Shown: piece after piece, positions 25,001 to 31,253 of the stretch | Layout: each line of letters begins with the position of its first letter | Position numbering within the stretch: position 1 is the first letter of the stretch | Assembly (NCBI GenBank): GCA_934502885.1 | Contig: CAKSUT010000021.1 | Location: forward strand, 1-37,419 | Length of the DNA stretch: 37,419 nt | Source of the DNA: an uncultured Eubacteriales bacterium | GTDB taxonomy: Bacteria > Bacillota > Clostridia > Oscillospirales > CAG-382 | Reading direction: 5' to 3' | Notes under the pieces: model-generated | The model's database searches: none | Seen by the model: the letters and a program-made list of their open reading frames with translations, nothing else | Told to the model about the DNA's origin: nothing | Translations under genes and position numbers: made by a program

Positions 25001-25338
25001 CCGTCAATATAAACGTCGTTATCACCTACGAAGACCCGAACATGAAGGAAAAGACGATAGAGCTTCCCGTTTCATTCACGGTAAATGAAATGATAATGCC
25101 CGATTTACCGGACGATCCGACAATCGACCCCGATATGCCTAGTGACGGCGAGGGCGGCGGCTTCCCGACGTGGGCATGGGTAATTATAGCGATAGTCATT
25201 ATCGGCGGCGCGGCGGCATTCATCATCATAAAGAAGAAGCGCGGCAAGAAAAAGGACGAAGTGACGGACTTCAAGTGGGAGGAAGAGCTTGACCCGGCGA
25301 ACGACGTCAAGAACACTCAAGAGGTCGGCAAAAAATGA
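22069..25338 (+). CDS. Surface protein with seven CARDB/COG1361-like repeats and a C-terminal anchor
   Basis: A 1089-aa exported protein. The N-terminus KRK plus a hydrophobic stretch to residue 29 is a signal peptide; IGSC (20-23) also fits a lipobox, so lipoprotein processing is an alternative. About seven beta-sandwich repeats of roughly 125 residues start near 163, 287, 410, 533, 658, 785 and 903. Each has a KAGxxxxVxVxxKNxG-like first part and a YIPVxVT-like end, as in CARDB/COG1361-type domains. Repeats 2-4 are closest to one another. A single membrane helix (about 1035-1055) is followed by KKKRGKKK and an acidic cytosolic tail. It lies between an ABC ATPase and its permease, and overlaps the permease by 4 nt. 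Inferred role: extracytoplasmic partner of that transporter, perhaps for adhesion or envelope export. Substrate is unknown. Confidence 0.88.
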   Translation: MKRKLTSGITATVLALMMIIGSCFNVLAAKDFVRAIGYKLTDTSGINILGVIYTGDSCNATVTFKVLDGTSPEDYTESSFRIASESSFVGNVFDHRVIIDGRTADTVSVCFTNLLCSKRSSDLRIRVTNPSTKEDQVIGIAVSEYDNIRGSSGNTSGSDEMSAPEVAISMANAPSIIKAGETYKIQFSIKNLSPKPTIESPVATVSPSEALFITDTSDTYSLPYTKGGQNTSFTVSLKAQDTVSSEQQSITVSLRYNYWNGSSLVPATAEKKFLIQAEKTADSEVTAPEVRITRGDIANAVKSGDTLKVPVTIENLGSYELTSPVAFITTSDAFMLTDSTGSKYLTTIAAGGKTTFDVPIKVLGNITNPQQSIDISFKFYYTAGGSRKSGEATEKLYIPVVLSMDSDETKPVLQITKSGIKSTVSAGESVTVTVNVKNIGGTVADKPIAFFTAPDSFLLDQNTSSEAIANIEPGKSVSFTVKLKATERITSAQQALDVNVKYYYTIGGTRSSGEATEKLYIPVTVTRDDGESKPVFEITRNEIKGSIAANEAVDVAVTVKNIGSAAAVKPIVFITAPDSFMLNESTSSRVLDDIAPGKSASFTVKLKALDAITAPTQFLNIELQYTYSDGTSRQNGTSTEKIYLPVTVTEKDTDNSPAPLVEISREPMAAVKAGKNFAVTVTLKNLSGKTLENPVVQYSPSEAFIINETSASKILEPIAPGETASVVINLVSAEKISSESQSLGIDLSYSYLVNGSRQSGNASEKVQIPAVVTADADGANAATPNIILSKYDFGGDNVVTGRDFDLSFSFKNTSKNFRVENIVMKIDPEEGLSITAASNTYYYENLGAGKEHPEKITLQALPTAKAGSAKVNISFSYEYVSNGTRSSQSSSQSIAIPLVQEDRFEVSLAELPEYADAGSEYYVTVNYINKGKADISNVHAEITGDDVPALEKEQNLGNFESGKSGTIDFILTPYAAGPVNINVVITYEDPNMKEKTIELPVSFTVNEMIMPDLPDDPTIDPDMPSDGEGGGFPTWAWVIIAIVIIGGAAAFIIIKKKRGKKKDEVTDFKWEEELDPANDVKNTQEVGKK

Positions 25339-26696
25339 AAACTAAAGATATGCTTCTTCTCTGCCTTCAGAATCTGATGCGGAGAAAATCACGAACACTG
25401 CTGACGGTACTCGGCGTTGTTATCGGCTGCTGCTCGATTATCATAATGGTATCTATAGGTATCGGCACAAACGAGTCGCAGGAGGTCATGCTCTCTCAGA
25501 TGGGCGACCTCACGGTCATTAACGTCTACTCCTACGGCAGAAGCGACAATACAACGAAGCTTGACAAGGCGACTCTCGACCAAATGCGCATGATAAAGGG
25601 CGTCGAGCTTGTCACGCCTCAGGCGAGTCTCAACGTAGGCTGCAGCCTTTACGCAGGGCGCACGCGCAGATATCAGGCGCAGTGGGTGAGCATTCAGGGC
25701 ATGGCGTCGGGAGCAACGGAAAAGCTTGAGTATCCGCTTCTCTCCGGGCGTTACCCGGAGGCTCCGAACGAGATCCTTGTCGGCGAATACTGCGCCTACA
25801 ACTTCATGGACTCGAAGCGTCCCGAGAGGGTGAACATGGTTGACCGCTATTCCGGCGGCTTCGACGAAAACTGGAATCCGATAAACGTCCCAGACCCATT
25901 CTTCGACATAACCAAAGAGCCGCTGACTCTCGTGGTCGATACCGGAGAGGGCAACAAGCCGATAACAGTTGACCTCAAGGTTGTGGGCGTAATGAAAGAG
26001 GACTACAGCAAAACCTGGCTCACCTCCGAGGGCATCATAATGAACGTTGACGACGTTGAGCGAATAAAAAGCGAGTATAAGCGCATTACGAAGTCCAAGG
26101 AAAAGGATGAGGGCTACAATCAGGTTATAGTCAAGACAACCGACATAAAGCTCGTTGAGGAGGTTGAGACCGAAATCAAGGGCATGGGCTTTGAGACGTC
26201 CTCCATGGAGAGCATACGAAAGCCTATGCAGGAGGAGGCGCGTCAGAAGCAGCTCATGCTCGGCGGTCTCGGTGCGATATCGCTCTTTGTTGCGGCGATA
26301 GGCATCACGAACACGATGATTATGTCAATCTCGGAACGAACGAGGGAAATCGGCGTAATGAAGGCTCTCGGATGCTTCTTGGGCGACATACGCAAAATGT
26401 TTCTGCTTGAGGCAGGCTGTATAGGGTTTATGGGAGGAATCGTCGGAATTGTCCTAAGCGAGATAATATCGGTGGTTATGAACATTGTTTCCGCTTCGGC
26501 AAAAGCACCCATTGCCGACTTTGCCGGTGTTATCTCCGCTCTCACGACCAAAGGAGCGAGAATTTCCGTTGTGCCTCTGTGGCTTATCGGCTTTGCGCTC
26601 ATATTCTCGGTCTGCATCGGTCTCGGTTCGGGTTACCACCCGGCAAACAAGGCGGTTAAGGTTTCCGCTCTCGAGGCGATTAAGCACGAGGGATGA
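25335..26696 (+). CDS. MacB/FtsX-type ABC transporter permease
   Basis: A 453-aa inner membrane protein. The first membrane helix (residues about 20-44, RTLLTVLGVVIGCCSIIIMVS) is followed by a large extracytoplasmic MacB-type periplasmic core domain (about 45-310). Three more helices follow in the FtsX domain (about 315-335, 365-390, 415-435), with the ISERTREIGVMKALG coupling segment typical of MacB/FtsX permeases. Such four-helix permeases act as mechanotransmitters or exporters rather than as channels for small solutes. The ATG overlaps the surface protein stop (ATGA), so the three genes form one operon. A GAAAAGC hairpin follows the stop by 3 nt. Confidence 0.94.
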   Translation: MKTKDMLLLCLQNLMRRKSRTLLTVLGVVIGCCSIIIMVSIGIGTNESQEVMLSQMGDLTVINVYSYGRSDNTTKLDKATLDQMRMIKGVELVTPQASLNVGCSLYAGRTRRYQAQWVSIQGMASGATEKLEYPLLSGRYPEAPNEILVGEYCAYNFMDSKRPERVNMVDRYSGGFDENWNPINVPDPFFDITKEPLTLVVDTGEGNKPITVDLKVVGVMKEDYSKTWLTSEGIIMNVDDVERIKSEYKRITKSKEKDEGYNQVIVKTTDIKLVEEVETEIKGMGFETSSMESIRKPMQEEARQKQLMLGGLGAISLFVAAIGITNTMIMSISERTREIGVMKALGCFLGDIRKMFLLEAGCIGFMGGIVGIVLSEIISVVMNIVSASAKAPIADFAGVISALTTKGARISVVPLWLIGFALIFSVCIGLGSGYHPANKAVKVSALEAIKHEG

Positions 26697-26699
26697 GTA

Positions 26700-26754
26700 G
26701 AAAAGCAAAGCTTTTCAATAATTGAGAATTGAAAGTGGAGAATGGAGAATTGAG
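26700..26754 (+). repeat. Triloop hairpin and heptanucleotide array after the permease gene
   Basis: GAAAAGC-aaa-GCTTTTC (26700-26716), then five 7-nt units AATTGAG, AATTGAA, AGTGGAG, AATGGAG, AATTGAG (26720-26754). The array at 37236-37270 has nearly the same unit order. Confidence 0.75.
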
Positions 26755-26885
26755 GTAGAAAAGCTGCGCTTTTCTTCAATAATTGTAAGGTGCAAGTCTA
26801 GATGCTGTGCGATAAAGGGAGAGCGGATTTTTGCCGAGGGTGTTGGGGTTTGGGGTGGTGCGATTATTCCGAAGCTCTTTGGTGT

Positions 26886-27061
26886 TTTGTAGGGAACGGG
26901 CTTGCTCGTTCCGAAAGCTCTGAAAATTGCAAACCTCGGATAATACGCACTTGCTTAACCGTTTGTAGCATTCCTACTGTACGGAAACGATAACCTTGCA
27001 TTCGGTTCTTGCGGACGGAGCAATCTACACAGATGCTTCGCATCCTGTGTGTCCCTACAAA
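26886..27061. repeat. MITE-like element with 10-bp terminal inverted repeats
   Basis: TTTGTAGGGA (26886-26895) and TCCCTACAAA (27052-27061) are perfect inverted ends of a 176-nt segment without coding capacity. Inside are GGAACGGGC-tt-GCTCGTTCC and an imperfect ACACAGATGC-ttc-GCATCCTGTGT hairpin. No target-site duplication is evident. Confidence 0.5.
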
Positions 27062-27177
27062 GTACCATGGGGAAAATGCTAACCTCGAGCTTCGCAATCT
27101 CAAGGAAGCTTGATTCTCACCGAATTCCCCATGAGCAGGCGGCAACCTCAATTTACGCACTCTCCAAAAACCCCCTC

Positions 27178-27308
27178 TTCGCCGAATTTTGCAGTCGAGC
27201 CGTGCGAGGCGTAAAATCGGTGAACGGTATAAGCTATAAATTACAGCTCCTCAAAATTTCCGTATACATAAATCTAAGTCGGCGACTTGAATATATGGTC
27301 GCCGACTT
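27178..27308 (+). repeat. Two-hairpin intergenic element, copy 4
   Basis: First hairpin: TTCGCCGAATTTT (from 27178) with AAAATCGGTGAA (27213-27224). Second: AAGTCGGCGAC (27276-27286), loop TTGAATATATG, GTCGCCGACTT (27298-27308), 11 bp perfect. The tail CTGTATTCGATTAGATGAGTC is identical to copy 1. It lies between the convergent permease and RNHCP genes. Confidence 0.85.
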
Positions 27309-27404
27309 TTGCACTGTATTCGATTAGATGAGTCTTTCCTCATTTCACGACGGAGTCTTTGACGATGTCGTGCGGTATTATCCCCAAATTAAACAAAAGA
27401 CTTC

Positions 27405-27510
27405 CCATTTCAAAGCGTCAGCTTTGAAATCGACAAAGTTCTTTGGTTACTTTCTTTCAAGAAAGTAACACACACTTACGTTCTTTTGGTTCTTTTCTTC
27501 AGAAAAGAAC
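27405..27510 (-). repeat. Tetraloop hairpin cluster at the RNHCP gene 3' end
   Basis: ATTTCAAAGC-gtca-GCTTTGAAAT (about 27408-27431), GTTACTTTCT-TTCA-AGAAAGTAAC (27446-27469) and GTTCTTTTCT-tc-AGAAAAGAAC (27489-27510). The order is the same as at the lacZ 3' end. Confidence 0.75.
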
Positions 27511-27540
27511 ACCCCCGTAACTCCCGTAATCCCTTGCCTA

Positions 27541-27888
27541 TCACCCATGGAAGCTCGTGAGCTTAATGAGGAGGGACTCGTCGTCGTACTGTTCGGGGGG
27601 GAGCTTGGACTTTGCGGTGCGCAGAGCCGCCTTGTTTCGGCAGACCGCGCCGCATTTGCGGCACTTGTGGATAATCACATAGCCCTTCTTCGGGTCGGGC
27701 TCGCACCCTATCGGCGAGAGTATTCCTCCGCAGTCGTTCGCACGGTCGCCCGGGAAAATATCCACGTGCAGTGAACACAGACACCTCGGACAGTGGTTGC
27801 GGCTCGTCACCTCGAGAGGCATGACCTCAAAGCCGCAGTTCGCGCAGACGAAGCCCTCGTCATTTTTCGTAAAACGTCCTGTCTCCAT
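27541..27888 (-). CDS. RNHCP-domain zinc-ribbon protein
   Basis: A 115-aa cytosolic protein. The sequence FVCANCGFEVMPLE, SRNHCPRCLCSLHVD, GDRANDCGG and HKCRKCG gives four paired cysteine motifs and contains the RNHCP signature that names this family of unknown function. Zinc binding is expected from the CxxC pairs. ATG at 27888 fits because the stop of the mannonate dehydratase gene lies only 7 nt upstream and a GAGCGGAG-like site precedes it. The frame stays open farther upstream, but that overlaps the dehydratase. Co-transcription with uxuA is likely; functional connection is unknown. Confidence 0.85.
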   Translation of the reverse strand: METGRFTKNDEGFVCANCGFEVMPLEVTSRNHCPRCLCSLHVDIFPGDRANDCGGILSPIGCEPDPKKGYVIIHKCRKCGAVCRNKAALRTAKSKLPPEQYDDESLLIKLTSFHG

Positions 27889-27895
27889 GCTCCGC

Positions 27896-28948
27896 TCACT
27901 TGCCCTCTGCGTCCTTGCAGATTGCCTCCCAAAGTCCGCCCAAGTACGTCGCTCCGAGTGCTCTGTCGAAGAGTCCGTAGCCGGGACGGCCCGTTTCACC
28001 CCAAATCATTCTTCCGTGGTCGGGACGAAGATATCCGTCGAAGCCTACCTCGTGAAGCGCTTTCATGATTCCGTAAATGTCGAGAGAACCGCACTCGGTC
28101 TTGTGAGCCGTTTCGTTGAAGCCACGCTCACCCACAAGCTTTATGTTTCTTACGTGCATAAAGTGAATTCTTCCCTCGCCGCCGAACCGCTTTATCATCG
28201 CGATAAGGTCGTTTTCGGGATTGGCACCGAGCGACCCCGTGCAGAACGTGAGTCCGTTGTACGGAGAGTCAACAAGCTTTAAGAAACGCTCAATGTTCTT
28301 CTCGCACGTGATTATTCTCGGAAGTCCGAATATGCCCCACGGCGGATCGTCCGGGTGGATCGCCATTTTGACGTCGTATTCCTCGCAGACGGGTATTATC
28401 TTCTTGAGAAAATACTCGCAGTTTCTCCAAAGATCCTCTTCGGTAAAGCCGTTATACTCGTCAAGCAGCTTGCCGAGCGACTCCTTCGTGTAGCTTGCGT
28501 CCCAGCCGGGAAGCGAGAGGTCGCCCTTTCGGGGATCCATCGCAAGCACGTCCTCCTCGCGGTAAATGAGAGAGGTCGAACCGTCGGGGTTCTTGTAGTC
28601 GAGGCGCGAGCGCAGCCAGTCGAATACCGGCATAAAGTTGTAGCAGATTACCTTTACTCCGGCACGGCCGAGACGGCGTATGTTCTCGCAGTAAACGTCT
28701 ATGAGACCGTCGCGCGACGGCTTTCCGAGCTTTATGTCCTCGTGTACGGGAACCGACTCGACTATGTCGAATATGAGTCCCTTTTCCTCGCACTTGCGCC
28801 TGATGTCGAGGATTGCCTCTTCGGGCCATACTTCGCCCGGAGGCACGGAGTAAACGGCGGAAACGACCGAGCGCATTCCCGGTATCTGAGAGATGTACTC
28901 GAGGCTCACCGGGTCGCTGTCGCCGTAGTGTCTGAATGAAAGCTTCAT
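27896..28948 (-). CDS. uxuA: Mannonate dehydratase
   Basis: Converts D-mannonate to 2-dehydro-3-deoxy-D-gluconate in hexuronate catabolism; it acts in the cytoplasm and depends on a divalent metal. The 350-aa protein has the TIM-barrel pattern of the family: MKLSFRHYGDSDPVSLEYISQIPG at the start, GVKVICYNFMPVFDW near residue 97, MAIHPDDPPWGIFGLPRI (about 195-212), HFMHVRN and DGYLRPDHGRMIWGE near the end, with His, Cys and Asp metal ligands in place. Length is normal. The promoter is at 28989-29017. It is followed closely by the RNHCP gene. No uxuB or uxaC is in the window. Confidence 0.95.
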   Translation of the reverse strand: MKLSFRHYGDSDPVSLEYISQIPGMRSVVSAVYSVPPGEVWPEEAILDIRRKCEEKGLIFDIVESVPVHEDIKLGKPSRDGLIDVYCENIRRLGRAGVKVICYNFMPVFDWLRSRLDYKNPDGSTSLIYREEDVLAMDPRKGDLSLPGWDASYTKESLGKLLDEYNGFTEEDLWRNCEYFLKKIIPVCEEYDVKMAIHPDDPPWGIFGLPRIITCEKNIERFLKLVDSPYNGLTFCTGSLGANPENDLIAMIKRFGGEGRIHFMHVRNIKLVGERGFNETAHKTECGSLDIYGIMKALHEVGFDGYLRPDHGRMIWGETGRPGYGLFDRALGATYLGGLWEAICKDAEGK

Positions 28949-28988
28949 TTACATGACCATTCCTTTCGCATATTTGTGTACTGACATT

Positions 28989-29017
28989 ATTATAGCAGAT
29001 AGCCGCCGCATTTTCAA
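28989..29017 (-). promoter_or_regulatory. Promoter of uxuA
   Basis: Minus strand: TTGAAA (29012-29017), a 17-nt spacer, TATAAT (28989-28994). A tiny frame, ATG-GTC-ATG-TAA, stands immediately before the uxuA ATG; AAAGGA is 12 nt upstream of the start. Confidence 0.75.
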
Positions 29018-29137
29018 GCATTTTTCAACGATGTTTTGCCGAAAAATTGCGCTTTTTAACAAAGTTGACTCGAATATGCGCCTGCGGTAAACAAAAAATT
29101 TACATATACGGTCTGATTTTTTGCGAAGTAAATGTTA

Positions 29138-29192
29138 TATAATAGAGTCGGTCGGGAGACCTGCGCAAAGAAAATACGCACCGGCTCTCCCG
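29138..29192 (+). promoter_or_regulatory. -10 box and stem-loop leader of the alcohol dehydrogenase gene
   Basis: TATAAT (29138-29143) lacks a clear -35 box. The transcript would begin with a stem, CGGGAGA (29153-29159) and TCTCCCG (29186-29192), with TGCG (29162-29165) and CGCA (29177-29180) pairing inside. The ribosome binding site GGAAGG follows outside the hairpin. Confidence 0.5.
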
Positions 29193-29223
29193 AGGACACA
29201 TATATTGAAAGGAAGGAAACGTT

Positions 29224-30390
29224 ATGGCAATGCAGAATTTCATTTACAACACACCGACAAAGCTCATTTTCGGCAAGAACTCGATCGAGCGTCTTCCGGA
29301 AATTCTTCGTCCTCTCGGCAGGAAGATTCTTTTGACCTACGGCGGCGGAAGCATAAAGAAGATAGGACTTTACGATGAAGTGAAGAGACTTCTGCCTGAT
29401 TTTGAAATTTACGAGCTTTCGGGAATCGAGCCGAATCCGAAGTACACAACAAGCGTACTCGGCGGCGTGAAGATATGCAAGGAAAAGGGAATAGACGCCG
29501 TGCTTGCGGTCGGCGGCGGAAGCGTTCTCGACTGCTCAAAGGCTATATGCGCCGGTGCGCTCTACGACGGCGAGCCGTGGGATCTCATTACGTACAAGGT
29601 CAAGACCGAGCGTGCTCTTCCTCTTGTTACGATACTGACGCTTGCGGCGACGGGTTCGGAGTACGACAGTGCGAGCGTAATTTCACGCACGGAGACCAAC
29701 GACAAGGTCGGATATCTCGACCCTCATCTTTATCCGACGGCGTCGATACTTGACCCTCGTTACACCTTCTCGGTATCGAAGAAGCAGACTGCGGCAGGTG
29801 CGGCGGACGCAATAAACCACGTAATCGAGCAGTATTTCTGCGGAGAGCATACCACTCTTGCCGACGGAATGTGCGAGGCAGCGGTAAGAAGCCTCATTGA
29901 GAATGCGCATATCGCACTGCGTGAGCCTGAAAATTACGCCGCAAGGGGCGAGTTTATGGTAGACTGTTCTCTTGCGTGCAACTTTATTCTCTCGATAGGC
30001 AACAGTCCGTCGGGCTGGCCGTGCCACGGAATCGAGCATGCGCTGAGTGCGTACTACGACATAACTCACGGCGAGGGCCTTGCGATAATCACGCCGCACT
30101 GGATGAAGCACATACTGAACGACGCGACCGAGGAGCGTTTTGTGTCGTTCGGCAGACACATTTTCGGCATTGACGGCGGCACAAACCGAGAGATTGCCGA
30201 GAAGACGATAGCGGCGGTACACGATTTATTCGTATCGTTCGGAATGCCGATGACTCTTCGCGAAGTCGGCATAGACTCGTCGCGTCTTGCCGAAATGGCG
30301 CGCCACATCGCTGAAAACGAGGGTCTCGACAAAGCCTGGGCGCCTCTCTCAGAAGACGATATCCTCGATATCCTCAAGGCTGCGCTGTGA
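29224..30390 (+). CDS. Iron-containing alcohol dehydrogenase (butanol dehydrogenase-like)
   Basis: A 388-aa cytosolic group III alcohol dehydrogenase, reducing aldehydes to alcohols with NAD(P)H. The dinucleotide region shows YGGGSIKK (about 38-45) and VGGGSVLDCSKAI. Metal ligands fit the family: Asp195 and His199 in ADAINHVIEQ, then His268 and His282, 14 residues apart, in PCHGIEHALSAYYDITHGEG. The closest pattern is the BDH/YqhD branch with broad aldehyde range. The ATG has GGAAGG upstream. It is a single-gene unit with a structured leader. The cofactor preference cannot be fixed by reading. Confidence 0.93.
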   Translation: MAMQNFIYNTPTKLIFGKNSIERLPEILRPLGRKILLTYGGGSIKKIGLYDEVKRLLPDFEIYELSGIEPNPKYTTSVLGGVKICKEKGIDAVLAVGGGSVLDCSKAICAGALYDGEPWDLITYKVKTERALPLVTILTLAATGSEYDSASVISRTETNDKVGYLDPHLYPTASILDPRYTFSVSKKQTAAGAADAINHVIEQYFCGEHTTLADGMCEAAVRSLIENAHIALREPENYAARGEFMVDCSLACNFILSIGNSPSGWPCHGIEHALSAYYDITHGEGLAIITPHWMKHILNDATEERFVSFGRHIFGIDGGTNREIAEKTIAAVHDLFVSFGMPMTLREVGIDSSRLAEMARHIAENEGLDKAWAPLSEDDILDILKAAL

Positions 30391-30453
30391 CGAACGAAAG
30401 CCGCTCGCCGCGGGGCTTTACGGGGGCTTACGGGAGCTGCTCGCCGCAGAGGT

Positions 30454-30510
30454 GTTCTTTCTTGAAAGAAAGAACCAAAGAACTTTATAACGCAAAGCTT
30501 CGCTTTGCAG
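30454..30510 (+). repeat. Tetraloop hairpin cluster at the alcohol dehydrogenase 3' end
   Basis: GTTCTTTCT-TGAA-AGAAAGAAC (30454-30475), then GCAAAGC-ttc-GCTTTGC (about 30492-30508). GGGGGCTTACGGGAG-like runs lie between stop codon and hairpin, as after polC and the RNHCP gene. Confidence 0.7.
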
Positions 30511-30524
30511 GGGGGTGTAATGGA

Positions 30525-30600
30525 GGCGGCAAAGCCGCCGAGGCTCCCCTGTGTAAGGGGAGCTGTCAGCGAAGCTGACTGAGGGACTGTCAATTTATCA
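30525..30600 (+). repeat. Three-hairpin CCCCTGTGTAAGGGG element, copy 3
   Basis: GGCGGC-aaa-GCCGCC (30525-30539), the invariant central hairpin, GTCAGC-gaa-GCTGAC (30565-30579), then TGAGGGACTGTCAATTTATC. Confidence 0.8.
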
Positions 30601-30621
30601 CTATAATCCGAGAGAATACCG

Positions 30622-30751
30622 AAGTCGGCGACCATATACGCAAGTCGCCGACTTAGATTTATTTCGCATCAAATTTTGTTGGGACTAAACTTTTTGCGCT
30701 CGTCCGTTTACGCAATTTTGCGCGACTTACGCCACCGCAAAATTACGTAAA
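30622..30751 (-). repeat. Two-hairpin intergenic element, copy 5
   Basis: Reverse orientation. AAGTCGGCGAC (30622-30632), loop CATATACGCAA, GTCGCCGACTT (30644-30654). The other hairpin pairs TTTACGCAATTTTGCG (30707-30722) with CGCAAAATTACGTAAA (30736-30751), 15 of 16 pairs. It faces copy 6 from the other side of the same intergenic space. Confidence 0.85.
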
Positions 30752-30806
30752 GGTAAGGTTTTTGACAGTGCGTAATTTGAGGTTTGCACTTTATCCATGG
30801 TATACC

Positions 30807-30844
30807 GTAGGGCGGCTGTTTGACGAGTATATATGCTCCGCCGC
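30807..30844. repeat. GTAGGG hairpin with compensated outer stem
   Basis: GAGTATATATGCTC (30825-30838) inside GCGGC (30812-30816) and GCCGC (30840-30844). It aligns with the element at 1314-1351 (reverse complement), where the outer pair is GGAAC/GTTCC. Confidence 0.55.
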
Positions 30845-30903
30845 TGTTACCTCTGACAATTACAAACATTTGGTAATGCACATTTCCTCAAAATCTCCGA
30901 CGT

Positions 30904-30938
30904 AATTGTCAATTGTCAATCGTCAATTGTCAATCGTT
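30904..30938. repeat. AATTGTC heptanucleotide array
   Basis: Five 7-nt units: AATTGTC, AATTGTC, AATCGTC, AATTGTC, AATCGTT. The period equals that of the AATTATG and AATGGAG arrays although the unit differs. Confidence 0.8.
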
Positions 30939-30964
30939 AACACGCACCACCCCAAAACTTCATC

Positions 30965-31095
30965 TTCGCAAAATGAAATTGTCGAGCTTTGCGAGGCGTT
31001 TCATTTGCGAACGGGAGAAGCTCGGATACAGTCCCAACAGAGCCTGAAGCCAAAAAAAATTACGACCCGACGCTTAGCTTTATGGCGTCGGGTCG
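30965..31095 (+). repeat. Two-hairpin intergenic element, copy 6
   Basis: First hairpin: TTCGCAAAATGAAA (from 30965) with TTTCATTTGCGAA (30999-31011). Linker CGGGAGAAGCTCGGATACA. Second: CGACCCGACGC (31063-31073), loop TTAGCTTTATG, GCGTCGGGTCG (31085-31095), 11 bp perfect. It lies between the convergent alcohol dehydrogenase and LytTR genes. Confidence 0.85.
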
Positions 31096-31185
31096 CCGTA
31101 CTGTATTCGATTAGATGAGTATTGCTTCCCTTCGACGGAGGCTTAGCCGATGTCGAACGGTACTTTCTCCAATATATCGAGAACT

Positions 31186-31253
31186 TCCCATTTCAAAGCG
31201 TTAGCTTTGAAATCGACAAAGTTCTTTTGGTCCTTTTCTTTCAAGAAAAGGAC
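31186..31253 (-). repeat. Tetraloop hairpin cluster at the LytTR gene 3' end
   Basis: ATTTCAAAGC-gtta-GCTTTGAAAT (about 31189-31213), then GTCCTTTTCT-TTCA-AGAAAAGGAC (31230-31253), about 50 nt beyond the LytTR stop codon. Confidence 0.75.
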
